From positions 12,648,001 to 12,712,000 of the forward strand of contig QCXZ01000001.1 in NCBI GenBank assembly GCA_025024175.1: a stretch of DNA of 64,000 bases, read 5' to 3'. A program made the position numbers and the translations under genes. Origin of the DNA: Rhyzopertha dominica. Taxonomy: Eukaryota; Arthropoda; Insecta; Coleoptera; Bostrichidae. The notes beneath the pieces were generated by a model that was not told the origin of the DNA, made no database searches, and was given only the letters and a program-made list of their open reading frames with translations. This document shows, in pieces, positions 26,247-36,989 of this stretch (the stretch's first letter is position 1; each line of letters begins with the position of its first letter).

Positions 26247-27100
26247 CTACATTGCATTGGACTTTAGTACCCTAGACGTTACCACTGGGGCATGCTGATC
26301 AAAGAGAGAAATACTTAGGGTGTTGAAATTTTCAACTTTCTTATCAATATTAGTTTCACGTATCACATCAGTCCATTCAATAGATCGCAATCTTTCCCGA
26401 AACTCACTGACATCAAAGCGTCTGAAAGACCTACGAGCAACATATTTGGGCTCACATTTAATCTTAGGTGAACTAAATTCACAATAAACCAATCTGTGGT
26501 CAGAAATATCGTCACAGTTCTTCGTACCGTATCTTGTAACATTCAGAGAATGGAATACGAATAAAGGATCAATCAGTAAGCTTGAGTTACCAGTCACTCT
26601 ATTCGGTTCATCCAAGACTTACACCAAGTTGTATGCCTCCAAACATGCACACACAGGGTTAGAAATATTTAGGAAATTAATGTTGAAATCACCCAGATAG
26701 ACAACATATCCATACATACCGCAAACAAAACCAAATATATTATCAAGGGTTTCAACAAAATTGCCCAAGCTGGAGTTAGGCGAACGATAGCATACGCCGA
26801 ATGCATAATTTACAGTTCCTACGCTGAAAAAACAAACAGTCAACAAAGGAATTAATCTCAAAATCGAACTCTATTAAGGAGTTACAAAAAGTCGATTTGA
26901 TATATGCCGCCACTTCGCCCCTCAGCACGATGCGTATAACGAAGATTTTAACCATGTATTGCTAAAATAGATAGATCTACATTATTAGACAACCATCTCT
27001 CACTAACCGTAACAACATCATAGTTTGCCCTTTGAACTAAATTTATAAAATCTTGAAAATGTGCTAAGAGCGATCCTACATTAAGATGCGCAACCTTCAT
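26247..27100 (-). pseudogene. APE-type endonuclease of the same non-LTR element (broken)
   Basis: The start at 27100 gives MKVAHLNVGSLLAHFQDF and later SERWLSNNVD, matching the N-terminal beta strand and the ETWL block of retrotransposon endonucleases. A stop follows at 26948-26950. Further on, 26861-26619 contains FGVCYRSPNS and VVYLGDFNINFLN (the catalytic GDFN motif). The piece at 26615-26247 contains ISDHRLVYCEF (the SDH motif). The order and spacing are normal. The family nicks the target DNA to prime reverse transcription. Confidence 0.85.
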
Positions 27101-27344
27101 AAAAATTATAAGCTAAACTAATACACAATACAGGATATCTATTACCTCTAAATGAGAACAAATACAACCTGACTTATTTAAACTAAATTGTATTGAAATC
27201 TGTTTAATTGTTAAATTAAAGAAAAGCAAAATTAATACTTAACAATCGGCAGTAGCTCCCGGAAAAGCATTTCATTTTACGCTAGCAACAAATCTGCGCT
27301 ACACATAATAAAAAGATAACGTTGCCAATTAACTGCTACCGATA

Positions 27345-27590
27345 GGTACTGCTCTGTATATTGACTATATCGTCAACAGAATTTACATAGTATTTACGAC
27401 CATTTGCTATTACTTTGACGTAACCCTGGTAAGTCCATACGTTACAAGCACCAAATTCAGAGCCGCAGACTTCTAGTAATTCTAGACATATTGGTTCCTC
27501 TCTACAACTTCTTGTAGCGGAATATGAGCTGCCTATACTTCTTTTCCAATATTCACACTTACCACCCGATGACAGTCATGTATGGCTACA
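27345..27590 (-). pseudogene. Open frame upstream of the endonuclease, possible ORF1 end
   Basis: A frame of about 78 codons without ATG includes ATRSCREEPICLELLEVCGS and GYVKVIANGRKYYVNSVDD before a stop. It lies about 245 bp upstream of the endonuclease start on the same strand, where ORF1 normally ends. No zinc knuckle or RRM is seen. Assignment to ORF1 rests on position and protein-like composition only. Confidence 0.4.
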
Positions 27591-28018
27591 AATTTAAATC
27601 ACATAAACTGGGCACTTTAAACACAAATAACCGGAGCATCGCTGAATCACATCTACTCGCTGTGCATTACCTTATCTTTAAATAGAAAATAAGAAATGTA
27701 CTTGGTTGATTCTCACCGCAAGATTTCAGAAAGGTCAACAGCGCTTCAAGGGTTTGATAATTACTCGATCGGGCAACTGCCTGTATGATGTTATCATAAA
27801 ATGTTATTAAAAATCAAGAAATGAAGGAAAATGATAATGATGATGATGATGTTGATGATGGGTACCCATATTTGCATGAACATGAAGAATATGCAAAACA
27901 TGTATGATAGAGGTATTAGATCTACCAATAATCACGCCGAAACAAAAGAGATCCTGTTAAGGCCAAGAACTTTGCTGAATAAACGTATTTTGCACAAAAA
28001 CTGTCAGCCGCCGCTTAA

Positions 28019-28358
28019 CCACTAATTATAATTACGACAAACGATAACTTGTCATACCACTGCGCTGCGACAAAACGTGCTAAAAATGTTGAATACGTTA
28101 TTATTAATCTCATCGAATCAGTGAACCGATTGTTTGACCACCAATTATAATTACGACAAACTATAATTTGTCAAACCACTGCGCTGCGATAAAAACGTGC
28201 TTAAACTTTTTGAATTCATCTCACCGAATCTGTGAACCGATTGTTTGACCACCAATTATAATTACGACAAACTATAATTTGTCAAACCACTGCGCTGCGA
28301 TAAAACGTGCTTAAACTTTTTGAATTCATCTCACCGAATCTGTGAACCGATTGTTTGA
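28019..28358. repeat. Three tandem repeats of 110-119 bp in the LTR element interior
   Basis: Units start at about 28019, 28138 and 28249, each with CC(A)CYAATTATAATTACGAC, then CACTGCGCTGCGA and GTGAACCGATTGTTTGAC. Units 2 and 3 are nearly identical; unit 1 is more diverged and longer. Each carries the imperfect palindrome ACAAACTATAATTTGT. Such arrays are common next to an LTR, in the untranslated leader or trailer. Confidence 0.85.
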
Positions 28359-28371
28359 CCCCACACCTGAA

Positions 28372-29218
28372 TGAAAAACATAGAAAAACTGATGCGGGAG
28401 TAATTAAGAAAAACTTACATTATCGCCGCCTTCATCCGTGGGTCATAACAATGCGGTCACTCCGGTGGACAGACAAGGCGGTTTCACATACGCGCGGGAG
28501 ATGCAAAAACAAAACATAAGTTACTCATCCGTTAAACTCAAACAGATACAGTTAAGACTCACAGAGGGGTTTTCACCCCAGGGCCTCATCCTTATCCTGT
28601 CCATGGCTTCATCCCTGAGATTACATCTTTATCAATGGTGGTTATGAATACCTTGTTAGTTTTCTCTCTTCAACAACTAGCTAGTGTCAACCTGAAATAG
28701 TAGAGGCTTCCCCGAACGCTCACCCTAAGGCCTATAGGGTCGCATTCCAATAGCCCGGATCGGGGGCACCTAATAAGGCTACCCTCTCCACCAGAACTAT
28801 GTCATTCGAGATATCCTGCATTACCCCCCGGAATGCAAGTCCTCCACTCGAAGGAACCACAGCTGTTAACCGGGCACTCTGCTCTAGGGGTTTCAAACTG
28901 CCTGAGGCACATCATGGCCAAAGACCTTACTCTCTCTGCCTGAGGCACAACATGGCCAAAGACCTCGCTCTCACTGAGCCAAAATCAAGAATATTTCTCT
29001 CTGTCAAAAATGACACATCCATACTCATTGCCTACTTTTGCATCTCCTCGCGACGCTGATATTTCTCTCCAAAACAATTAATCGCACGCATACGCATTCG
29101 CTTCGATATTAGTATTTATCTTATTAACAGCGATTCTAAACATAGCAAGAAATTAATAAACGTACAAAACCACCTTTTATTTTAATAATAACATAGATAC
29201 AAAAATTGACATTTAACA
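28372..29218. repeat. Right LTR (847 bp)
   Basis: Identical to the left LTR and followed by the GTAG duplication at 29219-29222. Identity of the two LTRs implies very recent insertion, or a gene conversion or assembly effect. Confidence 0.9.
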
Positions 29219-29450
29219 GTAGGTTATCTCTGGTTGGCGACATATGGAAATTATCATCTTCCAACATTCCTTGGACATCACAACAGAATTCATACCAGTT
29301 ATTTTCACCTCCTGGTTTCAATGTGTGAATGAATGTCGATTTTTCAAACTGTGNCTTTGCCCACATTTCTTGGCAGCAAAGATGTCCTTTTATGTAGAAT
29401 ATATTTAGAATGTTCACGTCCTTACTAAATGTATTACCTACATTTCAAAA
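29219..29450 (-). pseudogene. Protein-like frame interrupted by the LTR element
   Basis: On the minus strand, 29450 down to the LTR border gives a frame containing KDVNILNIFYIKGHLCCQEM, QFEKSTFIHTLKPGGENNW and FCCDVQGMLEDDNFHMSPTR. The C..C...F.KS.F.H spacing faintly recalls a C2H2 zinc finger, but His and Cys positions are incomplete. If the LTR element and one GTAG are removed, the frame would continue only about 7 codons to a stop near 23050. I do not recognise the protein. Confidence 0.35.
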
Positions 29451-30507
29451 GGTTTTAAATTTGTTTAATATTCTCAACTGTCTCATGGTCTATATCTTTC
29501 TGGACGTCTGCAGCTTGCCAATAGATTTCACAATTTTCACAATTAACACAGTTTTAATTTTATCTTCAATACTCAACTTACTACTTACTTACTATCTTAA
29601 TCTACGTTTGATGTATAGTGTCAGAAATATTATTTTGTCGAGTTCCTCTTTTATTTATATTTTTATTGTATTTACCTCTCGTTGAGTGATAAAGTGTATT
29701 ACTGATAAGGCAACATGATTGTTTAGTTTTAAAGCCAAAATGGCACAGCCAAACAAATTTTTTAATATTTTTGTTAACTTTCCTATCCACACATTTGGGA
29801 TGTTCTAATGCAAAAAATCCCCTAAGCCCTGATATATAGATGAGTCTCATGTTGCTGAAACCTCATTGGAAAAAAATGTTACGTAATATTAAGATTCAGA
29901 CGATAAGAGACAGCCATTAGGAAAATGGCGTTCGAAAATGAAAGGGATATTCAGTCTTTTAATAATGATAATTACGACGGTTGATAAAGCGATTATGGGA
30001 TACAGCTCCATCAGAAAACAACACTTACTTGAAAAATTCTTGTTATCTATACTTTCGTAAAATTCATTTAGTAAATACTAGCTTCTTCTCTGATAGTCAT
30101 GATCAGTTAATTGTTGATGACGCTGAATGATGAGTTCTTACATTCTGTGTATGAATTGGTGATTTATTAATAGAGCGCAACATTGCAAATTCTATTAAGC
30201 ATGTGGGCATTCCATTGCAAGACCGAACAGAAATAAAAAATGTGAATGTTGATCATCACTATGCTAAGACCTGTCCAACGAGTCATAACAAGCCCAATTG
30301 AGGCTTTCTTGAGCTATGAGTGTGGCACATAGACATCAGAATGACAAAATGCAGACAATACCGCTTTTGGAAAATGCGTTCAGTATCACTTCACTTATCT
30401 GCTTACACTTCCCAGGATAAAAAGTTGGGAATAGCGGCATCTGTAATACACTCGTTTAGTTTGATGTTGACAAATGTATTTAAAAATGTGGTAGAGGACG
30501 TAGTTAA

Positions 30508-31099
30508 ACAACTAAAATAAATACGACAAAGATTAGTCGTTCAAAGTAATTTTATTTCATAGACTGCTCTTGTTGAGCTTTTCCTCTACTTGTTGACCGA
30601 AACATGTCATGCTTCCTAAAGCTAGATGGCGATTTTCACAAAATGACGTCCACAACAAAAGTAATAAAGATTAATTCAGCAATTGGCAGTAAATTTACCA
30701 AGACCAAAACTGATAACAAAAGTAAAGAAGCACGCCTGCGTTTAAAATAACATTCTGTTAAGAAAAAGAAAATGAAATAGAGATGCTACTGCAGTTCCTA
30801 AAAATTGCAAAAGAAATGTTGTTTTAATAATAATAACGCCGGTCAATTCTACTACATATTAAATAAATAAAATAAAATAAAATTTAATTTCGCATCTGAG
30901 AGTGCAAAAATATTTATACTACTTATTCACAAAAAGTTTGTTGTGGCTATATTCTTGATACATCCGTAAATCTACGTGGATACGTTTGCATTAATAAGTA
31001 GGAGAGGTACTACCTTTGAGTTAAAATAATGAATTTGACAAAGATTAATCGTTCAAAGTTATTCTATTTCACTGAGATCTTTTTTCGGAGGGCTTTTCC
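30508..31099. repeat. Diverged direct repeat pair about 510 bp apart
   Basis: 30508-30586 and 31018-31099 share TAAAATAA...GACAAAGATTARTCGTTCAAAGT and a downstream GAGCTTTTCC/GGGCTTTTCC end. An AAAAT/AAATA microsatellite lies between them at about 30862-30880. Origin unknown. Confidence 0.5.
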
Positions 31100-34000
31100 A
31101 GTTAGCGCAAAAATTCATTGGGCAATATAAACCTCTACTTACCACCCGTATTAATCTGTATAGTTTTTAAAGCCACGCATTTCATTAAATGATAGGGTTA
31201 TCAGCATTGTAGGTCTCTGCACTTAGAGATCGCACTAACCTACATCGCAGTTTGTACAGCGATCACTAGATGATATGTAATATATTACCGCCATTTCAAT
31301 CATGATTTAGATCCAATCATAGTTGTGTCACAGTTTTATTTGAAATTTTACTATCAATAATGAATTGTATAGGCCCTTGCAAACTAAAAAAATCTTTGCA
31401 AATAAAGAGTTTTAGAAACAGTTGATCTTAACACAAGCTACCTGCTTTTGCAAACACCGACAAGGAGGACTTCCACAACCAAGCACATATTTACAATGAA
31501 CGTATAATATAGTTTTATTCCAAATACTGGGATGGTACAATAAATTACTCTCTTGACTTATACAAAACTTCAAAATCATTCTTTGTCTACTACTTATTTC
31601 TATACATGAACGTTCAGTGATTCCAACAAAGACATCTCTGTGCTACCGTAGTACTTTTTCAAATTATTCTTTTTGCGCTGCAGTTCATGGCAATTCAAAA
31701 TTATTATATAAATACTTAATTGATTTGTGGGATTGGACGTAGGGAACGTTACTCACTAAGAATAATAAAAGTAGAGTGGGTAAACATGAAAAAATCGGTG
31801 TCTTTCTCATGCTGCCGTCTTGTACCATAATATCATAAAACCTCACAAGCCAACTCATCTTTATAACAAAATAAGGTTCAGGATTGATACATACACACAA
31901 CGTGAACGCTAGAATAAAGTCATTACAATAGCGCAACATCATACTACTATATTCCAGAGATGTTTGCTTGTAATATAGTTTAACTGTGTAATAATATACG
32001 GAATTAAAGCCTTCAAAGTTGCAATAAAAGACATTTGTTGGCTGAACAGTGATGAAAAGTAAATTCTGCGTTCCCTGTTTCTATTTTTTTTTAACTTNGC
32101 TTAATTTAATTTAACGATTGTCTTTTTCATCTTTTCTTGTTGTACTGTAAGTAATAGCTCAAATATTATTAACTTTTTTGTACTTATATTAACTTTTTAT
32201 GTTGTCCGCTTCCCACTAAAGTGAATTATATATTTATTTTATGTTAAAAAGGCTGAGTCGAACAGCAGCTTTCATGCGACAAATAAAACCTATTCTTATT
32301 ATTATCACTGATTTTCATAAATTGGCGGCATAAGATATGTCTATGACAAACAAGCTGTACATGAAGGTCTATTGCTACAAGTAAATGAATCCTACCTAAA
32401 TACTCTAAAATTATCCTGCAGCTTATATGCTGTTAGAGTATAAATTTTTGTTTAATATTTAATATAATAGGTGTAATTTTTGTAAAAGGGTATTCCGCTA
32501 CTAAACACTAATGGCTTTCATTAAGCTCTGAAGTGGTCTATCAAAATCTTGATATGCTAATGGCTACAAACCTAGCATTCTAATTCGTAACAAATTATAA
32601 ATAGCTACCGGCATACCTGATAATGTTGTTGATAAATTGCAGAAGTGAAGATTCGGACGATAGAGCACGACGAGTTATTACTCTAAGATTATCACTGTAT
32701 TAATATTTAATGAGGTTTAGAACAAACTATTTCCTTTATAGAATGTAGTTATCGTTAAAAGTTAACTAGTGTAACTTCTGCTCTGAGTTTGGTTTCTTTT
32801 CGTAGTACTTCTAGTAATTAACGCTTACTTTACTACTGTTTATGGTTTGCAACAACGAAAAGCTAAACTTACCCTTATATCGAGTTCTGCAAATCTAATT
32901 GCATGTCATTAAATGATGGACTGTTGTGGTTCTGCGACTTCTGCATATGTCTGTTCTTGTACCAATCTGAATAAATTTAAAACCAGTCGGATCACATGAG
33001 TATAATAGTTGCTGTTGTGTGTTTCGATGATCTGACCGACTCGATAATGTACAGAGCAACGATAGAAACGAATATTGTATCCTTGTGGACAGTGTCGTAT
33101 GTGTAGTTGCAGTTCTTGAAATACCCAATGGCAAAAATTGATTTGATCATAGTCATGTCGCTAATATTAATTTCTGCTGCATTGGGCACGTATAGTATTA
33201 CGATTACACGAGGCTGATAATAAACATCATTCTGAGAGAGATAGAAATTATGGTGATTTGGAAACCAAATGTCATGTGTATAAGACAATTTAAATACCTA
33301 ATAGATATTCGCTTTGTCGGTGTGTGTAAAAACCAATAAAACTATAGTAATGTTATTAAAAATGTTCAAAATCTGGGTTTTATTGTGCCATAAAACTTAG
33401 ATACCTATAAAGCTGGGAGAGTACTATGTTTGTAGTGTGCTATAAAATCAGTGAATGTGAGAGCACACGATGTATTTGCAATATCAGATAGTCTACAATC
33501 GACTATTTTGAAATTTTTTCGAACTGTATCAAATGTGATAAAAATAATCACATTCTGAGGATTGCAAAGATATTACGGGAGGTAATCATCGATTCAGAAT
33601 GATAAAATTGTTATTAGCTTTTTGTTATGTTAAATTTTATATTTGGAACTGTTTGCAAACAAAAATAAACACATTCCAGACATTTACCTCCAAAGGTTAA
33701 AGCACCTCTTATTTGTGTCATGGACATCACATGGATAGATAGTACACCAAATTGAAGTAACCAGGTATGTCATCTTCAAATTTCTGTGTTTTATTCATAT
33801 TGCCTCTCAAATTGTTCAGTTTATATTTCGTTTCGGTTTTGGGAATGGGGCATATTTGCGACGTTCGAGGGGGTAGGTTCTTAAGTGGACGAGACACAGA
33901 TGCGCTTCAGTTTCAGTGTGTTCCTTCAATTGTTCACAGGTTAGTACTGTTTTAATTTTTTATTTTTATTGTTTGTGTTTCTTTTTTCAATCACATTATG

Positions 34001-35084
34001 TAATTAGTTTTAAACAAGCACCTTTGTCATGAAATAATTCAGTTGTTTAACTGAAACATTTCTGTTAATTAATTAATTAGGATAAATGCTGTATTTGGAG
34101 TCCACGGTAACATTGTAAGCTATGCTGCTGTTGTAGTCCGTTTTTTTAAACTATTTATGTCATTTTCTTAACTGTGTTCTCGCATTCTTTGATTAGCTGT
34201 ATCCACGCAGCAATAGTTATACGTGATGCTTGAAAGTGTGATGTTAGAGCCTTGACNNATGAACTAATATTTTCTCCCGTGCTGTGGTAAAAGAAAAACC
34301 ANGATTTTTGCACCAAACCATTCAACTATATAGCAGAGTTGCCTCCCGCAAGGGACCTCAGTACCTGCTGACCATAGTCGGTATGCTAACTAAAATCTCT
34401 TCAGTTTTGAATCTTGAGAGTGAAAGTGATATCGAACGCAGATCTAAAATTGGCAGTTCATTCATTGTTTTAAATAACAATTTTCAGCAGCATTGCTACA
34501 ATTTGTTAACCCTCCAAATTTGATCTTGTTTAGTAATAAATTAGTTGATTTGAAAGTGTTTAGTATTATTTATGATTACATCAAATCTCTCTATTTACGT
34601 GAGTAACCAATGTATCGAAGGTACGTTTAATTAAAATAACACAACGTAGGTAAGTACTAGAAGATCACATTTCAATCTAAATCTCTACGAACTTGGGTAT
34701 GTTACATTACAAAATTAATTTAATCAAAAGAAACAAGCCGAGGTGATTTGAACATTTATGTAGAAGAATGTAGAAGTATTTAGGAACCGAGAATGGAGCA
34801 TCGGACGAGAAGGCGAAGATCATGAAATATATAAGATGAAACTCTGCAGATATTGTATACTTTTACACTGTACGATGGGAAAGAAGGAGTTCCTACTATA
34901 TGTGTCATATACCTAAAAAGCCAATACACTTTGCTCATTTTATGGAATTACTATATTGTTGTCCGCGAGTTAAAAGAGAATCAAGTTGACGAACTGTACT
35001 TCAAATATGATTTTAATCTCATCTGGATACTTATTATCGAAATATCGCAACAAAAAATAAAAATACACTCTCTCCTTGAAATAT
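31100..35084. other. No gene recognised
   Basis: Contains several medium open frames (31685-31942 minus, 32895-33288 minus in two overlapping frames, 33767-33955 plus, 34284-34523 plus) that show no domain, no splice support and no repeat partner. Confidence 0.4.
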
Positions 35085-35922
35085 AAAGTCATTTTCAAGC
35101 TAGAGACTATGACGGTCGTAGTTTCTTAAAGACCAAGTGATTCAGGGTATGTCGACCTGTAAGCTACACGTAAAAGAGTACTCTTTTTTCTTAAGCTGAG
35201 CTTTCGAATTTATTTAAATTCTTCTTCGGAGCATCTACAATTCAACTTAATTAATACAACAAACTATATGGAACCTTATATATACTTACAGAAATTTGAG
35301 GCTAGGTGTAAATTATAAATATGCGCTACAGTGTTTTTTTTACGGAACATAAGTTTTTTCTACCATAAATGACTTGTGTCAAATAAATTAAACGATAAAA
35401 AGCGATATTTCTATGAAAAGAGACCGATGTGCATTAGCCACACATGCGGTCAACAACAACCACACGATAGATTGGGATGGGGTAAAAATATTTGATATTG
35501 AAATTAATACCAGTAAAAGACTAATCTTGGAAATGTACCACATCAACAAAATTAATAATGTAATGAATAAAAAATCGGACACACAACAATTAAGTAGTAT
35601 ATACACATATCTGCTATCAAAGGAAATGACATAAAAAAATAAATTAAAATTAATTTATTTGACACAAGTCATTTATGGTAGAAAAAACATATGTTTCGTA
35701 AAAAAACACTGTTGCGCATATTTATAATTTACACCTAGCCTCAAATTTCTGTAAGTATATATAAGGTTCCATATAGTTTGTTGTATTAATTAAGTTGAAT
35801 TGTAGATGCTCCGAAGAAGAATTTAAACAAATTCGAAAGCTCAGCTTAAAAAAAAGAGTACTCTTTTACGTGTAGCTTACAGGTCGACATACCCTGAATC
35901 ACTTGGTCTTAAAGTAATTTTC
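35085..35922 (+). mobile_element. Short Penelope-like insertion with inverted arms and a 12-bp duplication
   Basis: The arms at 35129-35390 and 35651-35910 are reverse complements over about 260 bp and start AAGACCAAGTGATTCAGGG. The 260-bp spacer codes for a Penelope nuclease end. AAAGTCATTTTC (35085-35096) and AAAGTAATTTTC (35911-35922) flank the unit and match at 11 of 12 bases. This is a plausible target duplication, making the insertion 35097-35910. Each arm contains GAAGAAGAATTT...AAATTCGAAAG, the Penelope tail hairpin. Severe 5' truncation with inverted terminal copies is known for Penelope-like elements. Confidence 0.8.
35413..35634 (+). pseudogene. C-terminal part of Penelope-like GIY-YIG endonuclease
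   Basis: The 73-codon frame starts MKRDRCALATHAVNNNHTID and continues FDIEINTSKRLILEMYHINK to LSSIYTYLLSKEMT. This is the H...(I/F)....I.D.E.NT..R..LE..HI....N.MN...D...LS.IY..LL pattern of Penelope nucleases, including the conserved Glu of the LE motif. The GIY and YIG motifs are absent (5' truncated). It is closely similar to the frame at 55018-55275, so both belong to one subfamily. Confidence 0.85.
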
Positions 35923-36985
35923 CATAAACGACATAATATAGAGTGTAATTTACTTTTGATAGCGACGTGCTAGTAAAATATCAATGTATTATATAACAAT
36001 ATAATATTTTCCATTATAAATTCCAAAAACTATTAGTCGTTTTCTTTGAATTTGCCAAAGTAAACACGGTAAATTCACAAAATAAATGATTCAGTTTAAA
36101 ACATTGCAAGAGGATTGACACTACCGCAATTAGCTAAGTACAATTTTAAGCCTAAGCAAGTTCCGAGAAATATTCATCTTCCCTTTAAATATGTGTCATT
36201 TATACATTGCTATCATCTACTTACATTTACAAAGTCATACAACAAACTCTTAGGATAGATTTTACAAGATTCCGATTGCGTTAACAAACGTGTTTGTACG
36301 AAAGGTCTTAGGATCCAATCGAGGTCCAAGAAGCATTATTTTAACAAGTTCAATGTTCACTCACCTGAACTTACAGATTTATAAGATTTTTTGTTCTCAC
36401 TGTTGTGTGGTATATCTGCTACGTGAGCTAAAAAATAGAGCATCAATTATTTACGCAAACATTTGAAATTAGGCGGGTCTAATTAATACCATGTATTTGA
36501 CTGACATGTTTCTAAAATTCTGTATTTAGCAGTGGCTGTGTTGTCCAAACGGATACAGCTTAATTTTCTTTCATGACTTATTTATATGAGGTAAGTAGTT
36601 TTAGGTTGTCGCAGACCCATTCTGTGTTGTTCCTAAAATCTTAAGAAAACAGTTATCAAAACAAACCTAATACGGTTGAGATAAATTGTTATGCACGGGG
36701 ACGATTCTTACTTGTATTTGTTTTTTTTCTGTAGCGTATTTTGTAGTTTTGTCAAATCCGTAGTTTTACTTTAGGCTACCTAAGATGTAACATTGTTTTG
36801 GGCCATTTTTACCAAATTTTTTGAATAGCTAAAGTTTTGGGCCTTTGTTTTAGGCAAGCATAATTTTAATGTTTTAATTAATAAGCAAAATATTAATTCT
36901 TGATTATATCGCGATGCAGTTTATAAACAATTGTTTTCACTATTAATAATTTTGACATCAAATTTATATTGTAAACTTATGGTTT
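35923..36985. other. AT-rich sequence, no gene recognised
   Basis: No motif or repeat partner was found between the Penelope insertion and the next non-LTR remnant. Confidence 0.4.
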
Positions 36986-36989
36986 TCAG

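Larger units (their letters stand above)
24059..27752 (-). mobile_element. Non-LTR retrotransposon, decayed, nested inside the LTR element
   Basis: Minus-strand order: a possible ORF1 end (27590-27345), an APE-type endonuclease (27100-26247) and a reverse transcriptase (25860-24926). The proposed limits rest on TTTGATAAT at 24050-24058 and again at 27753-27761, a plausible 9-bp target duplication. At the low side the 3' tail would read TATTTATTATTATC. Stops and frame breaks occur throughout. The YADD/LDFSKAFD style of RT is that of Jockey/CR1-like clades; I cannot assign the clade. The boundaries are less certain than the coding assignments. Confidence 0.6.
23071..29218. mobile_element. Non-autonomous LTR retrotransposon with two identical LTRs
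   Basis: The element has 847-bp direct repeats at both ends (23071-23917 and 28372-29218), TG...CA termini and a 4-bp GTAG target duplication. All of these are hallmarks of a retrovirus-like integration. No gag, protease, RT-RNaseH or integrase of LTR type is seen inside. The only RT belongs to a decayed non-LTR element. Without that passenger the interior is only about 750 bp, so the element is TRIM/LARD-like and must have been moved by a partner's proteins. Orientation is unresolved: an AATAAA near 23851 favours plus. A frame ending SDEVPLTNLSKSSRDTE just inside the left LTR (minus strand, about 24040-23960) could be a pol remnant and favours minus. No clear primer-binding site or polypurine tract is seen. 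Confidence 0.85.

Noticed and set aside
27821..27910. Acidic frame MKENDNDDDD...
   Set aside because: Most of it is a GAT trinucleotide repeat; chance coding is the simpler explanation.
28019..28358. CRISPR array
   Set aside because: Three long direct repeats without spacers in a eukaryotic transposon; not a CRISPR.
18413..30400. Apparent similarity of 18413-18480 and 30309-30390 (GAGCTATGAGTG...TTTGGAAAATGCG)
   Set aside because: The match is short, needs gaps and does not continue, so I treat it as coincidence.
32895..33288. Overlapping minus-strand frames of 79 and 98 codons
   Set aside because: Two frames open at once in AT-rich DNA, with no domain or splice evidence.
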